Source: Peribacillus sp. FSL E2-0218 (GTDB lineage Bacteria; Bacillota; Bacilli; Bacillales; DSM-1321). Taken from it: a stretch of 64,000 nucleotides of DNA. The stretch is taken from the NCBI RefSeq assembly GCF_037992945.1, contig NZ_CP150304.1:3413501-3477500 (forward strand), in the 5' to 3' direction. Below, in pieces: positions 1 to 8,180 of this stretch (position 1 is its first letter; the number at the start of each line of letters is the position of its first letter). The translations under genes were made by a program, and so were the position numbers. Under the pieces are notes generated by a model. The model worked only from the letters and a program-made list of their open reading frames with translations, did not search any database and was not told where the DNA came from.

Positions 1-205
1 CGGTACCACCCTGATTACGGACGCAGGAAAATCCTATGCCCATCACCTTCATAAAAGCCTTAACGCGGCATGACGGCAGGTATTAGCTGCTCTCGGGACT
101 AGCTTTCTGCCGCTCTTCACCTGGCAATCCCTCTCAGCCTAGGGGACCCCTCTCTTTTTGGTGGACTTCAGCATACTTCATCCTTCAACGAATTATCTTA
201 TGTAA
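1..205 (-). promoter_or_regulatory. T-box leader RNA, probably of alaS (3' end at window edge)
   Basis: Read on the minus strand, the last bases before the window edge are AGGGTGGTACCG (positions 12 to 1), the highly conserved T-box antiterminator motif. The preceding ~190 nt contain several short GC-rich arms, as expected for Stem I and the linker. No gene starts here, so the controlled gene lies off the left edge. In B. subtilis alaS directly follows yrrI, which is the next gene inward here, so an uncharged tRNA-Ala sensor is the best call. A GCU triplet near position 170 could be the specifier codon, but I cannot fold the RNA to prove it. Confidence 0.85.
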
Positions 206-226
206 TGGATTATATTCACAAGACTT

Positions 227-1303
227 TTATTTGTCAATAAGCGGCGGCTTCTTTCTAAAGTGAACGCGCGCGTGCAATACAAAAACTTTCAGCACAGCCA
301 GAATCGGAATGGACAGGACCATCCCCGTGATGCCGCCGATTTCGCCACCGGCCAATAATGCCAGCATGATGAAAAGCGGATGCATATGCAGGCTTTTTCC
401 GACAATTAGCGGGGACAGGACATTTCCCTCGAGAAATTGAAGGACGAGTACGATGACCGCAATAATCACCACCATTTTCACCGATATCGTCGCAGCGATG
501 ATCACGGCGGGAATGGCGCCGATGATCGGACCGAAGTACGGTATGACGTTCGTTATCCCGATGATTGCGCCCAATAGCAGCGGATAATCCATTCCGACGA
601 TCCAAAAAAGCAGCGAGGATAACAAGCCGATCACGGCACAGACGATGATTTGCCCGCGAATGTAACTGCCAAGCGATGCATCGACATCACGGACGAAGGC
701 CCGCCCCTGCTTGCGCCATTTTTTCGGGGTCATATACCAGGCCATTTTTTTCAATGCGGTGAAATCCTTCAGGATATAAAAGGCGATGAATGGAATCAAG
801 GCAATCAGGACAATGAAGTCGATCATTTTCACGGCATACCCCATCGCTTTTTCAGGCATACGCTTCAACCAGCCCTCGAATAGAAGGATGCCTTCTTCCA
901 CCCTTTCATGAATTCCGAACGGCCAGGCTGCGGTTTGGTGATTGAGCTTGTCGATCCGGCTCCGGTATTGTTCGACCAATTCCGGCACGCTTTCCGAAAG
1001 TTCCCGTACCTGACTGACAATCACCGGTATTCCTTTATACACGGCAAAGCCGATTCCCCCGAAAAATACTAAATAGATGATCGTAATCGAAAGCCAGCGG
1101 CGCATCCCTTTCTCATTTAAATATTCGACTACCGGATGCAGCAAGTAACTGATGAACGCACCGATCAAAAAAGGGATCAGGACTGTCACGCATACAGTGA
1201 CAACCGGTCCCCACAAGGGTTGGAGTTTCATGAAGATATATATGACGAAGAATAAAAGCAATAAAAACCCGAGGCGATAAAACCATTTTACACGAATACT
1301 CAC
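227..1303 (-). CDS. yrrI: AI-2E family transporter (YrrI-like membrane protein)
   Basis: A 358-residue polytopic membrane protein of the AI-2E/PerM family (PF01594), whose members export small molecules or run as Na+/H+ antiporters; the substrate of this one is unknown. About seven to eight hydrophobic segments are visible: two near residues 10-50, one near 70-90, a pair at 155-180, and a C-terminal block at 215-340. The family signature region NVIPYFGPIIGAIPAVI lies near residue 255 and the GGITGMVLSIPILAV loop near 325. Full length for the family. It sits between alaS (off edge) and the yrrD group, as in B. subtilis, although the glnQHMP genes that I recall in B. subtilis between yrzQ and yrrI are absent. 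The ATG at 1303 follows a GGGAGGTG ribosome binding site. Confidence 0.9.
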   Translation of the reverse strand: MSIRVKWFYRLGFLLLLFFVIYIFMKLQPLWGPVVTVCVTVLIPFLIGAFISYLLHPVVEYLNEKGMRRWLSITIIYLVFFGGIGFAVYKGIPVIVSQVRELSESVPELVEQYRSRIDKLNHQTAAWPFGIHERVEEGILLFEGWLKRMPEKAMGYAVKMIDFIVLIALIPFIAFYILKDFTALKKMAWYMTPKKWRKQGRAFVRDVDASLGSYIRGQIIVCAVIGLLSSLLFWIVGMDYPLLLGAIIGITNVIPYFGPIIGAIPAVIIAATISVKMVVIIAVIVLVLQFLEGNVLSPLIVGKSLHMHPLFIMLALLAGGEIGGITGMVLSIPILAVLKVFVLHARVHFRKKPPLIDK

Positions 1304-1356
1304 TTCCGAACACCTCCCGCTCGTTTATTCTTCGAAAGGCAGCCGGTTTTCATACA

Positions 1357-1387
1357 TAAAAAAGAGTGTCCTGTGAAAAGGACACTA
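1357..1387 (-). terminator. Rho-independent terminator
   Basis: On the minus strand AGTGTCCT and AGGACACT form an 8-bp stem (1379-1386 with 1365-1372) around a 6-nt loop, followed by CTTTTTT. It lies 11 nt after the stop of the 37-aa gene at 1398-1511 and separates the yrrD group from yrrI. Confidence 0.85.
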
Positions 1388-1397
1388 AAGCCACACG

Positions 1398-1511
1398 TTA
1401 TAATATTGACTTTAATCTTTTACGGATTTTCTTCATGCTCCGTTTGAGCCTCTTTGAATTCAACATGTCCGAACCGAAGTTCATAACACTATTGCGTGAA
1501 CGTCTAGCCAT
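1398..1511 (-). CDS. Small basic protein, 37 aa (YrzQ position)
   Basis: An ORF of 37 codons starts with ATG at 1511, preceded by AGAGGTG at a good distance (7 nt). The product is strongly basic; it begins MARRSRNSVMNF and ends in a Lys/Arg-rich helix-like stretch (KRSMKKIRKRLKSIL). It lies directly downstream of the zinc-ribbon gene and ends at a clear terminator. In B. subtilis the small gene yrzQ holds this position, and I suggest the same gene by synteny only. The function is unknown; the charge pattern would suit a nucleic-acid- or membrane-surface-binding peptide, but that is speculation. Confidence 0.6.
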   Translation of the reverse strand: MARRSRNSVMNFGSDMLNSKRLKRSMKKIRKRLKSIL

Positions 1512-1532
1512 TTCAAACACCTCTTCCGATTA

Positions 1533-1727
1533 TCACATACTGAAGCGGCGGTCATTTTCTTCAAACAAATCGTCCAATGAGCTTAAACTTCCATCTTCCT
1601 CGACCTGGTGCGTATTAATGATCCCTTCGGATAAGGTCATCTCAATAAAACAATTCCAACAATAATATTGGTTTACGCCAATTTTCCCTACATCTTTACT
1701 GCGGCAATTCGGGCATTTAATTTCCAA
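1533..1727 (-). CDS. Small zinc-ribbon protein, 64 aa (YrzR position)
   Basis: The reading frame encodes two CxxC knuckles (CPNC and CWNC, 20 residues apart), a classical zinc ribbon, followed by an acidic tail (residues 36-60). An ATG lies further upstream but inside yrrD and has no ribosome binding site. I prefer the TTG at 1727, six bases after GTGAGGTG, which gives a product starting MEIKCPNC. Function unknown. It is probably co-transcribed with yrrD upstream and the 37-aa gene downstream. In B. subtilis yrzR occupies this place; equivalence is inferred from position. Confidence 0.65.
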   Translation of the reverse strand: MEIKCPNCRSKDVGKIGVNQYYCWNCFIEMTLSEGIINTHQVEEDGSLSSLDDLFEENDRRFSM

Positions 1728-1737
1728 AATGGACACC

Positions 1738-2202
1738 TCACTGTTCATTAACTGAAACAATGATGGTATCCTTCCCAAACGTAGGCGGCTGTTTTGATTG
1801 GATCACTGTCGACTCCGAGAAAAACCCATCCGTTGTTTCATACGCTATAATCGTGCCCATTTGTTCCTTGAAATATACATCCTGCAGTAAACCAAGCTCC
1901 TCACCCATTTCCGAAAAAAGCATCCGCCCCAATAGTTCGTCCTTTGTCAGGCAAATGGAATCCGCAGGCATTTTCCTCGTGGTTGTATCGTTGAGCTTGA
2001 TGACGATCCCGTCTTGTCCATAAGATGATATATCGGCCAATTGCAAGTGGAAGGCCCTCTTGAACAATGCTTGCTGATGAATGACCATGCCGGTTACCTG
2101 ACCCGATTCTGAAATCGTTAAATCATGGACGGTGCCGATACGTTCTCCTCTAAGCGTAAAAACCGGCATCCCTTTCAATAAAGAAAACGTCCGCAAGGTC
2201 AT
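1738..2202 (-). CDS. yrrD: YrrD-like protein with two PRC-barrel domains
   Basis: A 154-residue protein with two PRC-barrel-like units: the first around residues 8-45 (LKGMPVFTLRGERIGTV), the second around 90-130 (LLGRMLFSEMGEELGLL). PRC barrels occur in photosynthetic reaction centres and RimM and serve as protein-interaction modules; no enzymatic role is known for YrrD. The frame stays open to 2301, but the ATG at 2202 directly follows GGAAAGGCGGG and gives the conserved start MTLRTFSLLKG, so I take that one. First gene of a minus-strand group running into the zinc-ribbon and 37-aa genes. Confidence 0.8.
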   Translation of the reverse strand: MTLRTFSLLKGMPVFTLRGERIGTVHDLTISESGQVTGMVIHQQALFKRAFHLQLADISSYGQDGIVIKLNDTTTRKMPADSICLTKDELLGRMLFSEMGEELGLLQDVYFKEQMGTIIAYETTDGFFSESTVIQSKQPPTFGKDTIIVSVNEQ

Positions 2203-2305
2203 CCCGCCTTTCCGAACATTTTTATTATTTCTTTCATCATGAAAATAGATGTGCTGAAAGGTTTTCCATTGTCGATTCGTTACACATACCGTTGATGCCA
2301 CGGCA

Positions 2306-2338
2306 TAAAAAAAAGCACCCCAAATTGTTCGGGGTGTC
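2306..2338 (-). terminator. Rho-independent terminator of the LemA-TPM pair
   Basis: On the minus strand ACACCCC pairs with GGGGTGC around a 9-nt loop (stems 2331-2337 and 2315-2321), followed by eight T. It lies 22 nt after the stop of the TPM-domain gene. Confidence 0.88.
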
Positions 2339-2359
2339 GCTAGACCCGGTCATTTCATT

Positions 2360-3130
2360 TTACCACCCTCTGCTCGAGCCTCCGCCACCGGAACTCCCTC
2401 CGCCTCCTCCGCGTGGGCCGCCGCCGCGGCCTCCTCCGCCACCGCCTCCGCGGCTGATGAATATCAAGAGGATATTAAGGAGCGTTTGAAGGAAAAATCC
2501 TTTAAAAAATTTGGCATCGAGAATGAAAACGATGATGATGACGATGATAAAGAGAACTATCTGTAAACCGGATGGCTGAAAGGTATCTGGCTCCGGCTGG
2601 ACGGAAAGATCTTGATGAAACTCTTCGCCCAATTGATATTCTTTCGTGACATCGTTATAGACGGCCTTATACGTTTCAGTCAGTGCAGCATCATAATTCC
2701 CTTTTTTCAGCTCCGGAATGGCAACATTATCCAAAATCTGTCCCGTTCTTATATCGGTTATGGCCCCTTCCAGACCGTACCCCACTTCGATGCGGATTTT
2801 CTGTTCTTCCTTGGCAAGCACGATGAGGACGCCGTTGTTCAGCTCGGCATCGCCAAGCTTGAATGATCTAAATGCGTCGACCGAGTACTCCTCGATTTCG
2901 GATCCTTCCATCGAATCCACGGTCAATACGGCAATCTGTGCTTTCGTAGCGTCATCCAAGCGTTTCCCAAGTTCGATCAGTTCCGATTTTTCCTGATCAT
3001 CCAGCACTCCGGCAAAATCCTGGACATAGATATCCCCAACTGGTTTCGGGATGTTCGGTTGTGCTGCGACTACGTTTGCAAATTGTAATGTGAAAATGAA
3101 GAATAGCGCAAACACAGCGAGTCTTTTCAT
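2360..3130 (-). CDS. TPM-domain membrane protein with Gly-rich tail (YgcG/DUF477 type)
   Basis: A 256-residue secreted or membrane protein. Residues 1-23 form a signal peptide ending in VVAAQ. Residues 30-150 form a TPM domain (PF04536), with QDFAGVLDD near the start and VGYGLEGAITD near residue 120. A transmembrane segment lies near 188-207, and the C-terminal 30 residues are almost only Gly, Ser and Arg. TPM proteins of this type are usually encoded beside LemA and are linked to membrane or photosystem-type quality control in other organisms; the bacterial role is not settled. The start codon overlaps the LemA stop by one base (TAATG), so translation is probably coupled. The Gly tail is typical of the family. 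Confidence 0.85.
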   Translation of the reverse strand: MKRLAVFALFFIFTLQFANVVAAQPNIPKPVGDIYVQDFAGVLDDQEKSELIELGKRLDDATKAQIAVLTVDSMEGSEIEEYSVDAFRSFKLGDAELNNGVLIVLAKEEQKIRIEVGYGLEGAITDIRTGQILDNVAIPELKKGNYDAALTETYKAVYNDVTKEYQLGEEFHQDLSVQPEPDTFQPSGLQIVLFIIVIIIVFILDAKFFKGFFLQTLLNILLIFISRGGGGGGGRGGGPRGGGGGSSGGGGSSRGW

Positions 3131-3696
3131 TATTTATCGCTCCCGAAATCAACCTTTGGCGTTTCTTTTTCTTGATCGGTCACTTCAAAATACGGCTTTG
3201 TCTCGAAACCGAACGCGCCCGCCATCAAATTCTTCGGAAAGCGTTTAATCGTCTTATTATAAGTGGTGACTTCATCATTATAGTCTTTACGGGCCACCGT
3301 CAGACGATTCTCCGTCCCCTCCAGGCTGTCCATGAGTCCTTTGAAGTTCTCATTGGCCTTTAAATCCGGATAATTCTCGACAACAACTAAAAGGCGGCTT
3401 AAAGCCCCGCTCAGCTCCTGATCGGCTTGGATCGCACCTTCCGTGGAATTGGCACCTGCCAGCTTGGAGCGGGCATCACTCACCGCTTTAATGGCTTCCG
3501 TTTCGTGCTTCGCATATCCCTTTACCGTTTCGACGAGGTTCGGAATCAAATCCGCTCTCCGCTTCAATTGATTATCCACCTGTGACCACTTATTGTCGAC
3601 GTCTTCATTGGCACTGACAAGGCCGTTGTATGAGGTTGCCCCATATATCACTAGTAAAACGACAACGACTATCCCTATTATCCATCCTTTTTTCAA
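3130..3696 (-). CDS. lemA: LemA family protein
   Basis: A 188-residue protein with one N-terminal transmembrane helix (residues 5-20) and a long alpha-helical domain. The LemA signature is present: YNGLVSANEDVDNKWSQVD near 23-42, RRADLIPNLVETVKGYAKHE near 47-66, and FPKNLMAGAFGF near 152-163. Function in Bacillus is unknown; LemA proteins are predicted to lie with a short outside N-terminus and a large inside domain. The start is TTG at 3696 after GGGGGGATC. First gene of a two-gene unit with the TPM gene. Confidence 0.9.
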   Translation of the reverse strand: MKKGWIIGIVVVVLLVIYGATSYNGLVSANEDVDNKWSQVDNQLKRRADLIPNLVETVKGYAKHETEAIKAVSDARSKLAGANSTEGAIQADQELSGALSRLLVVVENYPDLKANENFKGLMDSLEGTENRLTVARKDYNDEVTTYNKTIKRFPKNLMAGAFGFETKPYFEVTDQEKETPKVDFGSDK

Positions 3697-3798
3697 TCTG
3701 ATCCCCCCTGCTCTTTCATATACAAGTTATATTTTATAGTCATTCCACCAAAACTATGATCATAAAACAAAATTCAGCAATTTGATGAACAAAACATG

Positions 3799-6207
3799 TT
3801 ACATAAAATCATAAGGAGTAACATTCTCCATCCCGATCATCGGGTCGGCATGCATGAGGATATCCAGATAGCTTGCCTCCTGCTCACGCACCATGCCCTT
3901 TTCAACCGGAGCATCCTCTTCGCTCAAAACCTCGCGCAGCTTTTCACGCAGTGTCGTTTTCCGGCGCATTTCATCATTCCGTTCGATCCCGAGACGGAAT
4001 GCTTCTTCTTCCCCGCAAAGAATCAGGAAATTCTTGCTGCGGGTGATCGCGGTATACAATAAATTGCGTCGGAGCATCCGATAATAGCTTTTCACCACTG
4101 GCAAAATGACGATGGGAAACTCACTTCCCTGCGACTTATGGATGGAGCAGCAATACGCATGTGTAATCTGATTCAGATCCTGCTTCGTGTAGGTCACTTC
4201 GATCCCCTCGAACGATATGATGACTTTATCGACATGATCGGTATTTTCCTTAGCGAACAATATCGATACGATTTCTCCCATATCGCCGTTAAAGACCCCT
4301 TCCTCAGGCTGGTTCACCAGCTGCAGCACCTTATCTCCCGTCCTGTAAATCACATCGCCAAATTTGATTTCCCGCCGTTTTTCATCAGTATTGCCATTGA
4401 ACACTTCCTGAAGCATTTTATTCAAGGCATCGATGCCGGCAGGTCCTCTGTACATGGGTGCCAACACCTGTATATCCTTGGCCGTGAAGCCCTTCGTCCG
4501 GGCATTTGCGACCACCTTCTCGATAACCTGGGCGATTTGGCCCGTCTGGCAGCGAATGAACGAGCGATCTTCTTGCTGCTTCGTCACATCATCTGGCAGC
4601 CTTCCTTTTTTGATATCATGAGCCAATTCAATGATCGAAGAGCCATCCGCTTGACGATAAATATGTTCAAGACTGACAGTAGGTACACAATTCGATGCAA
4701 GCAAGTCCTTCAGAACCTGTCCAGGACCGACTGATGGCAGTTGATCTTCATCGCCAACCAATATCACCTGGACATTTTCCGGCAGAGCTTTGAATAATTG
4801 ATGGGCGAGCCACGTATCCACCATGGATACCTCATCTATGATCACGATCCGCCCGTCCAGCTGATTATCCTCATCATGCGAAAAGCCTTCACTCCCATTC
4901 CATCCCAGCAAACGGTGAATCGTGACGGCGGGAAGACCGGTCGATTCAGCCATACGCTTCGCCGCACGCCCAGTGGGAGCCGCAAGGACGAATGGGAATG
5001 GATCGCTTCCTTCTTTTTTATAATCATTCAAGTCCATTGATACCCCATGCAGCTCGGCATAAAGCTCGACGATTCCCTTGATGACCGTCGTCTTACCGGT
5101 ACCCGGACCCCCCGTCAAGATTAACATGGGTGATTGCAGGGCTGTCTGAATCGCTTCCTTTTGGGCTGAAGCATAGGAGACACCAAGCCGCTCCTCCAGC
5201 TCGCCAAGTGCAAGCAAAAATTCCGATTCCGGAAATTGGTCTTCATACTCGGTTTGGTCGAGAAGCCGCTTGATGTTCATCACGATTCCCTTTTCGGAAT
5301 AAAATAAGGATGGCGGATAAATCCGTTGATCTTCGACAACGATTTTGCCTTCTTCCGTCAATTCGATTATTTCCGAGGAAATGTTCGTGAACTCGATCCG
5401 ATCCCGCTTATTTTCCTCCAGCAGCTTTTTTACCGCTTCCAATAGCTGCTCGGCTTCTATGTAGATATTTCCGTCCTGAAGGCACTGGGATTCCAGCGTA
5501 TACAAGCAAGCAGCCTTGATCCGATCGGGGTGGCTGCCGGAAATGCCAAGCTGATGCCCAAGTTCATCCGCCCGACCAAAACCAATCCCTTCAATATCCT
5601 CCACAAGCTTATACGGATTGCCCTGGACCATGGAAATCGTATCCTGCTTATACATTTGATAAATCTTCATCGAGAGCTGCGGACCGAAGCCATATTGATT
5701 CAGGGCAATCATCACCTGCTCCAGGCCTTGATGCTCAACTAACGTATCATAGAGGCCTTTCGCTTTTTCACCAGATAGCTTCGGAATATCATCAAGTAAC
5801 GATGGCTGAGCCAGAATCTTGGAAATTGCCTTTTCCCCTAGCGTATCAACAATGCTTTCGGCTGTTTTTTTCCCAATCCCTTTAAACAGGTCACCGGACA
5901 AATAACTGACGATGCCTTCCTTGGATTGAGGCAAATCCTTGCGAAAATGCTCAACATGAAATTGAAGCCCAAAACGCGGATGTTCCTTCAAGGCCCCATA
6001 AAAAATATAAATCTCATCCTCATGCATCCTTGGAAAATAACCGGTTACGACAGCTTCCTTCTCTTCATAACTTAGATTCGTTTCATGCACGCGAATTCTT
6101 ATAACCGAGTACATATTTTCTTCATTATGAAAGATCGTCACCAAATGGCTACCCTTCATGAACATTTTCTCTTCTGCAAACAAATCCAACGAATCTTGCT
6201 GGCTCAA
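3799..6207 (-). CDS. recD2: RecD2 5'-3' DNA helicase (RecD/TraA type)
   Basis: An 802-residue SF1B helicase, the RecBC-independent RecD2 form with a long N-terminal extension. The N-terminal part (to about residue 320) holds an OB-like domain and helix-hairpin-helix motifs (LFKGIGKKTAE near 110, VEDIEGIGFGRADELG near 203). The helicase core follows: Walker A GGPGTGKTT near 366, Walker B VIIDEVSMVD near 457, GDEDQLPSVGPG near 488, and a UvrD-like C-terminal motif THAYCCSIHKSQGSEFP near 690. RecD2 takes part in DNA repair and replication-fork progress. Start is TTG at 6207 behind GGGGAG. Located next to yrrB as in B. subtilis (yrrC). Confidence 0.95.
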   Translation of the reverse strand: MSQQDSLDLFAEEKMFMKGSHLVTIFHNEENMYSVIRIRVHETNLSYEEKEAVVTGYFPRMHEDEIYIFYGALKEHPRFGLQFHVEHFRKDLPQSKEGIVSYLSGDLFKGIGKKTAESIVDTLGEKAISKILAQPSLLDDIPKLSGEKAKGLYDTLVEHQGLEQVMIALNQYGFGPQLSMKIYQMYKQDTISMVQGNPYKLVEDIEGIGFGRADELGHQLGISGSHPDRIKAACLYTLESQCLQDGNIYIEAEQLLEAVKKLLEENKRDRIEFTNISSEIIELTEEGKIVVEDQRIYPPSLFYSEKGIVMNIKRLLDQTEYEDQFPESEFLLALGELEERLGVSYASAQKEAIQTALQSPMLILTGGPGTGKTTVIKGIVELYAELHGVSMDLNDYKKEGSDPFPFVLAAPTGRAAKRMAESTGLPAVTIHRLLGWNGSEGFSHDEDNQLDGRIVIIDEVSMVDTWLAHQLFKALPENVQVILVGDEDQLPSVGPGQVLKDLLASNCVPTVSLEHIYRQADGSSIIELAHDIKKGRLPDDVTKQQEDRSFIRCQTGQIAQVIEKVVANARTKGFTAKDIQVLAPMYRGPAGIDALNKMLQEVFNGNTDEKRREIKFGDVIYRTGDKVLQLVNQPEEGVFNGDMGEIVSILFAKENTDHVDKVIISFEGIEVTYTKQDLNQITHAYCCSIHKSQGSEFPIVILPVVKSYYRMLRRNLLYTAITRSKNFLILCGEEEAFRLGIERNDEMRRKTTLREKLREVLSEEDAPVEKGMVREQEASYLDILMHADPMIGMENVTPYDFM

Positions 6208-6244
6208 CGCTACTCCCCACCTTTTCCATGCATATGCCTTCTAT

Positions 6245-6916
6245 TTACTCGGCATTCATTTCTTCCATCAGTTTTTTACCGTGCCCTGCCAGCATATGGT
6301 CAGGCTGTGCTTCCAGCGCCTTATCAAAGTAAGCGATCGCCGCCTGCGCATCTTCCTTATATCCGGCAAACGCGACACCCAAATTATAATACGCATCGGC
6401 ATGGCCTGGATCCTGTTCCACTACTATATTCAGCTGATTGATCAATTCATCATACAGTTCAGCATTCGCAAGGCATAGCGCATATTGGAATCTCGCATCA
6501 ACATCCTCCGGGCTCAGCTCCACCGTTCTCTGTAAATAAGGCATTGCCAATTTAGGCTGTTCCAATGCCATCAAAGTCAATCCAAGCATGAAGTATGCAT
6601 CACTGTTATCCAATCCCAATCGAATTGCTTTCTCAAACATGTCCTTCGCCTCAACTAATTTAGAATCGGTTTCATAATATAAGTTCCCTAATGAATAATA
6701 TGCTGCAGCTGCGTTTTCATCCAGCTCTATCGCCTTTTTGTAAAACTTGACCGCTTTATCCGTTTCACCCACTGCAGTCAGTACATTTCCAAAGTTTATG
6801 TAGGCAACAGGCTCATTCGGATTTTCCTCGATGGCCTCATTGAAGACCTTCGCCGCTTCTTCGTATTTTCCTTGTTGCATAAATTCGATGCCTTGTTGAT
6901 TTTTATCCATATTCAT
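6245..6916 (-). CDS. yrrB: TPR-repeat protein YrrB
   Basis: A 223-residue protein built almost only of tetratricopeptide repeats, about six units of 34 residues (for example FNEAIEENPNEPVAYINFGN and FKKAIE-type helices). TPR solenoids mediate protein-protein contacts. B. subtilis YrrB lies in the same place between mnmA and recD2 and has been proposed to help assemble a tRNA-thiolation complex; the partner here is not visible. The last repeat carries MLAGHGKKLMEEMNAE as a capping helix. The ATG at 6916 stands 5 nt behind GGAG. Spacing of 37 nt to recD2 suggests one operon. Confidence 0.92.
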   Translation of the reverse strand: MNMDKNQQGIEFMQQGKYEEAAKVFNEAIEENPNEPVAYINFGNVLTAVGETDKAVKFYKKAIELDENAAAAYYSLGNLYYETDSKLVEAKDMFEKAIRLGLDNSDAYFMLGLTLMALEQPKLAMPYLQRTVELSPEDVDARFQYALCLANAELYDELINQLNIVVEQDPGHADAYYNLGVAFAGYKEDAQAAIAYFDKALEAQPDHMLAGHGKKLMEEMNAE

Positions 6917-6990
6917 TCACACTCCATTTTCATAATAAAAAGTATAGCATAAGCCAGCGGTCCATTTCAGGCGGGCCACCCCCGCAATCC

Positions 6991-7025
6991 AAAAGAAGTC
7001 CCCAACCGCAAACACAGCTGGGGAC
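6991..7025 (-). terminator. Rho-independent terminator of mnmA
   Basis: On the minus strand GTCCCCA and TGGGGAC form a 7-bp stem (7019-7025 with 6999-7005), followed by TTCTTTT. It begins 9 nt after the mnmA stop codon. Confidence 0.85.
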
Positions 7026-7034
7026 ATGCTTATT

Positions 7035-8150
7035 TTACCCTACGTAAGTCAGCTTTTCACCTTTTTTAAATACTTCATCGATCGTACCGCCGCCAAGGCA
7101 TACTTCACCATCATAAAATACGACCGCTTGTCCTGGTGTGATTGCACGGACAGGCTCGTCAAAGATGACCTCGACATCACCATTTTCCAAGACCTTCACT
7201 TTTACACCGCTATCCTCTTGACGGTACCTGAATTTTGCCGTACAGGTAAATTCCCCTGCAGGAATATGCTGAGCCACCCAGCTGACGTTCACCGCAAGAA
7301 GAGAATTGGAATACAGCACATCATTATCAAAGCCTTGGCACACATATAAAACGTTACGCTTCAAGTCTTTTCCCGCAACAAACCAAGGATCGCCGCTGCC
7401 GCCGATCCCAAGGCCGTGACGCTGACCGATCGTGTAATACATCAACCCATCATGCTTGCCCATGACCTTGCCGTCCATCGTGACCATATCACCTGGTTGG
7501 GCAGGAAGGTAATTGCCTAAAAACTCCTTGAAATTGCGTTCGCCGATGAAACATATCCCAGTCGAATCTTTTTTCGTTGCCGTTGCAAGCCCCGCTTCTT
7601 TCGCCATTTCACGGACTTCTTTTTTATCGATATGCCCGAGTGGAAACATGACTTTTTGCAATTGTTCTTGCGTAAGCTGATTCAAGAAGTACGTTTGATC
7701 TTTATTATTATCGACACCGCGAAGCATTTTGTATTCTCCGTCACGATATTCGACCTGCGCATAATGCCCTGTGGCCACATAGTCCGCTCCAAGGCTTACC
7801 GCATGCTCAAGAAATGCCTTGAACTTGATTTCCTTATTGCACATGACATCCGGATTCGGGGTACGGCCCGCTTTATATTCATCCAAGAAATAAGTGAACA
7901 CTTTGTCCCAATATTGCTTTTCGAAATTGACTGCGTAATAGGGGATGCCGATTTGATTACAAACGGCAATGACGTCATTGTAATCCTCCGTTGCCGTACA
8001 AACTCCGTTTTCATCCGTATCATCCCAATTCTTCATGAAGATCCCGACCACATCATAGCCTTGATTCTTCAACAGCAGGGCTGACACAGAGGAATCCACG
8101 CCTCCTGACATACCTACGACGACGCGGGTATCCTGTGGTGCTTTATTCAT
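7035..8150 (-). CDS. mnmA: tRNA-specific 2-thiouridylase MnmA
   Basis: A 371-residue cytoplasmic enzyme that thiolates U34 of tRNA-Lys, -Glu and -Gln using ATP and persulfide sulfur. The PP-loop GMSGGVDSS lies near residue 13. The two catalytic cysteines are visible: one in NPDVMCNKEIKF (~103) and one in STGICFIGER (~200). The tRNA-binding DQTYFLNQL motif is near 150. Length is normal for the family. The ATG at 8150 follows AAGAGGTGACAGG. It lies 30 nt behind yrvO, the dedicated sulfur donor, so one transcript is likely. Confidence 0.97.
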   Translation of the reverse strand: MNKAPQDTRVVVGMSGGVDSSVSALLLKNQGYDVVGIFMKNWDDTDENGVCTATEDYNDVIAVCNQIGIPYYAVNFEKQYWDKVFTYFLDEYKAGRTPNPDVMCNKEIKFKAFLEHAVSLGADYVATGHYAQVEYRDGEYKMLRGVDNNKDQTYFLNQLTQEQLQKVMFPLGHIDKKEVREMAKEAGLATATKKDSTGICFIGERNFKEFLGNYLPAQPGDMVTMDGKVMGKHDGLMYYTIGQRHGLGIGGSGDPWFVAGKDLKRNVLYVCQGFDNDVLYSNSLLAVNVSWVAQHIPAGEFTCTAKFRYRQEDSGVKVKVLENGDVEVIFDEPVRAITPGQAVVFYDGEVCLGGGTIDEVFKKGEKLTYVG

Positions 8151-8180
8151 CCTGTCACCTCTTTTATTTTAAAGGAAGGA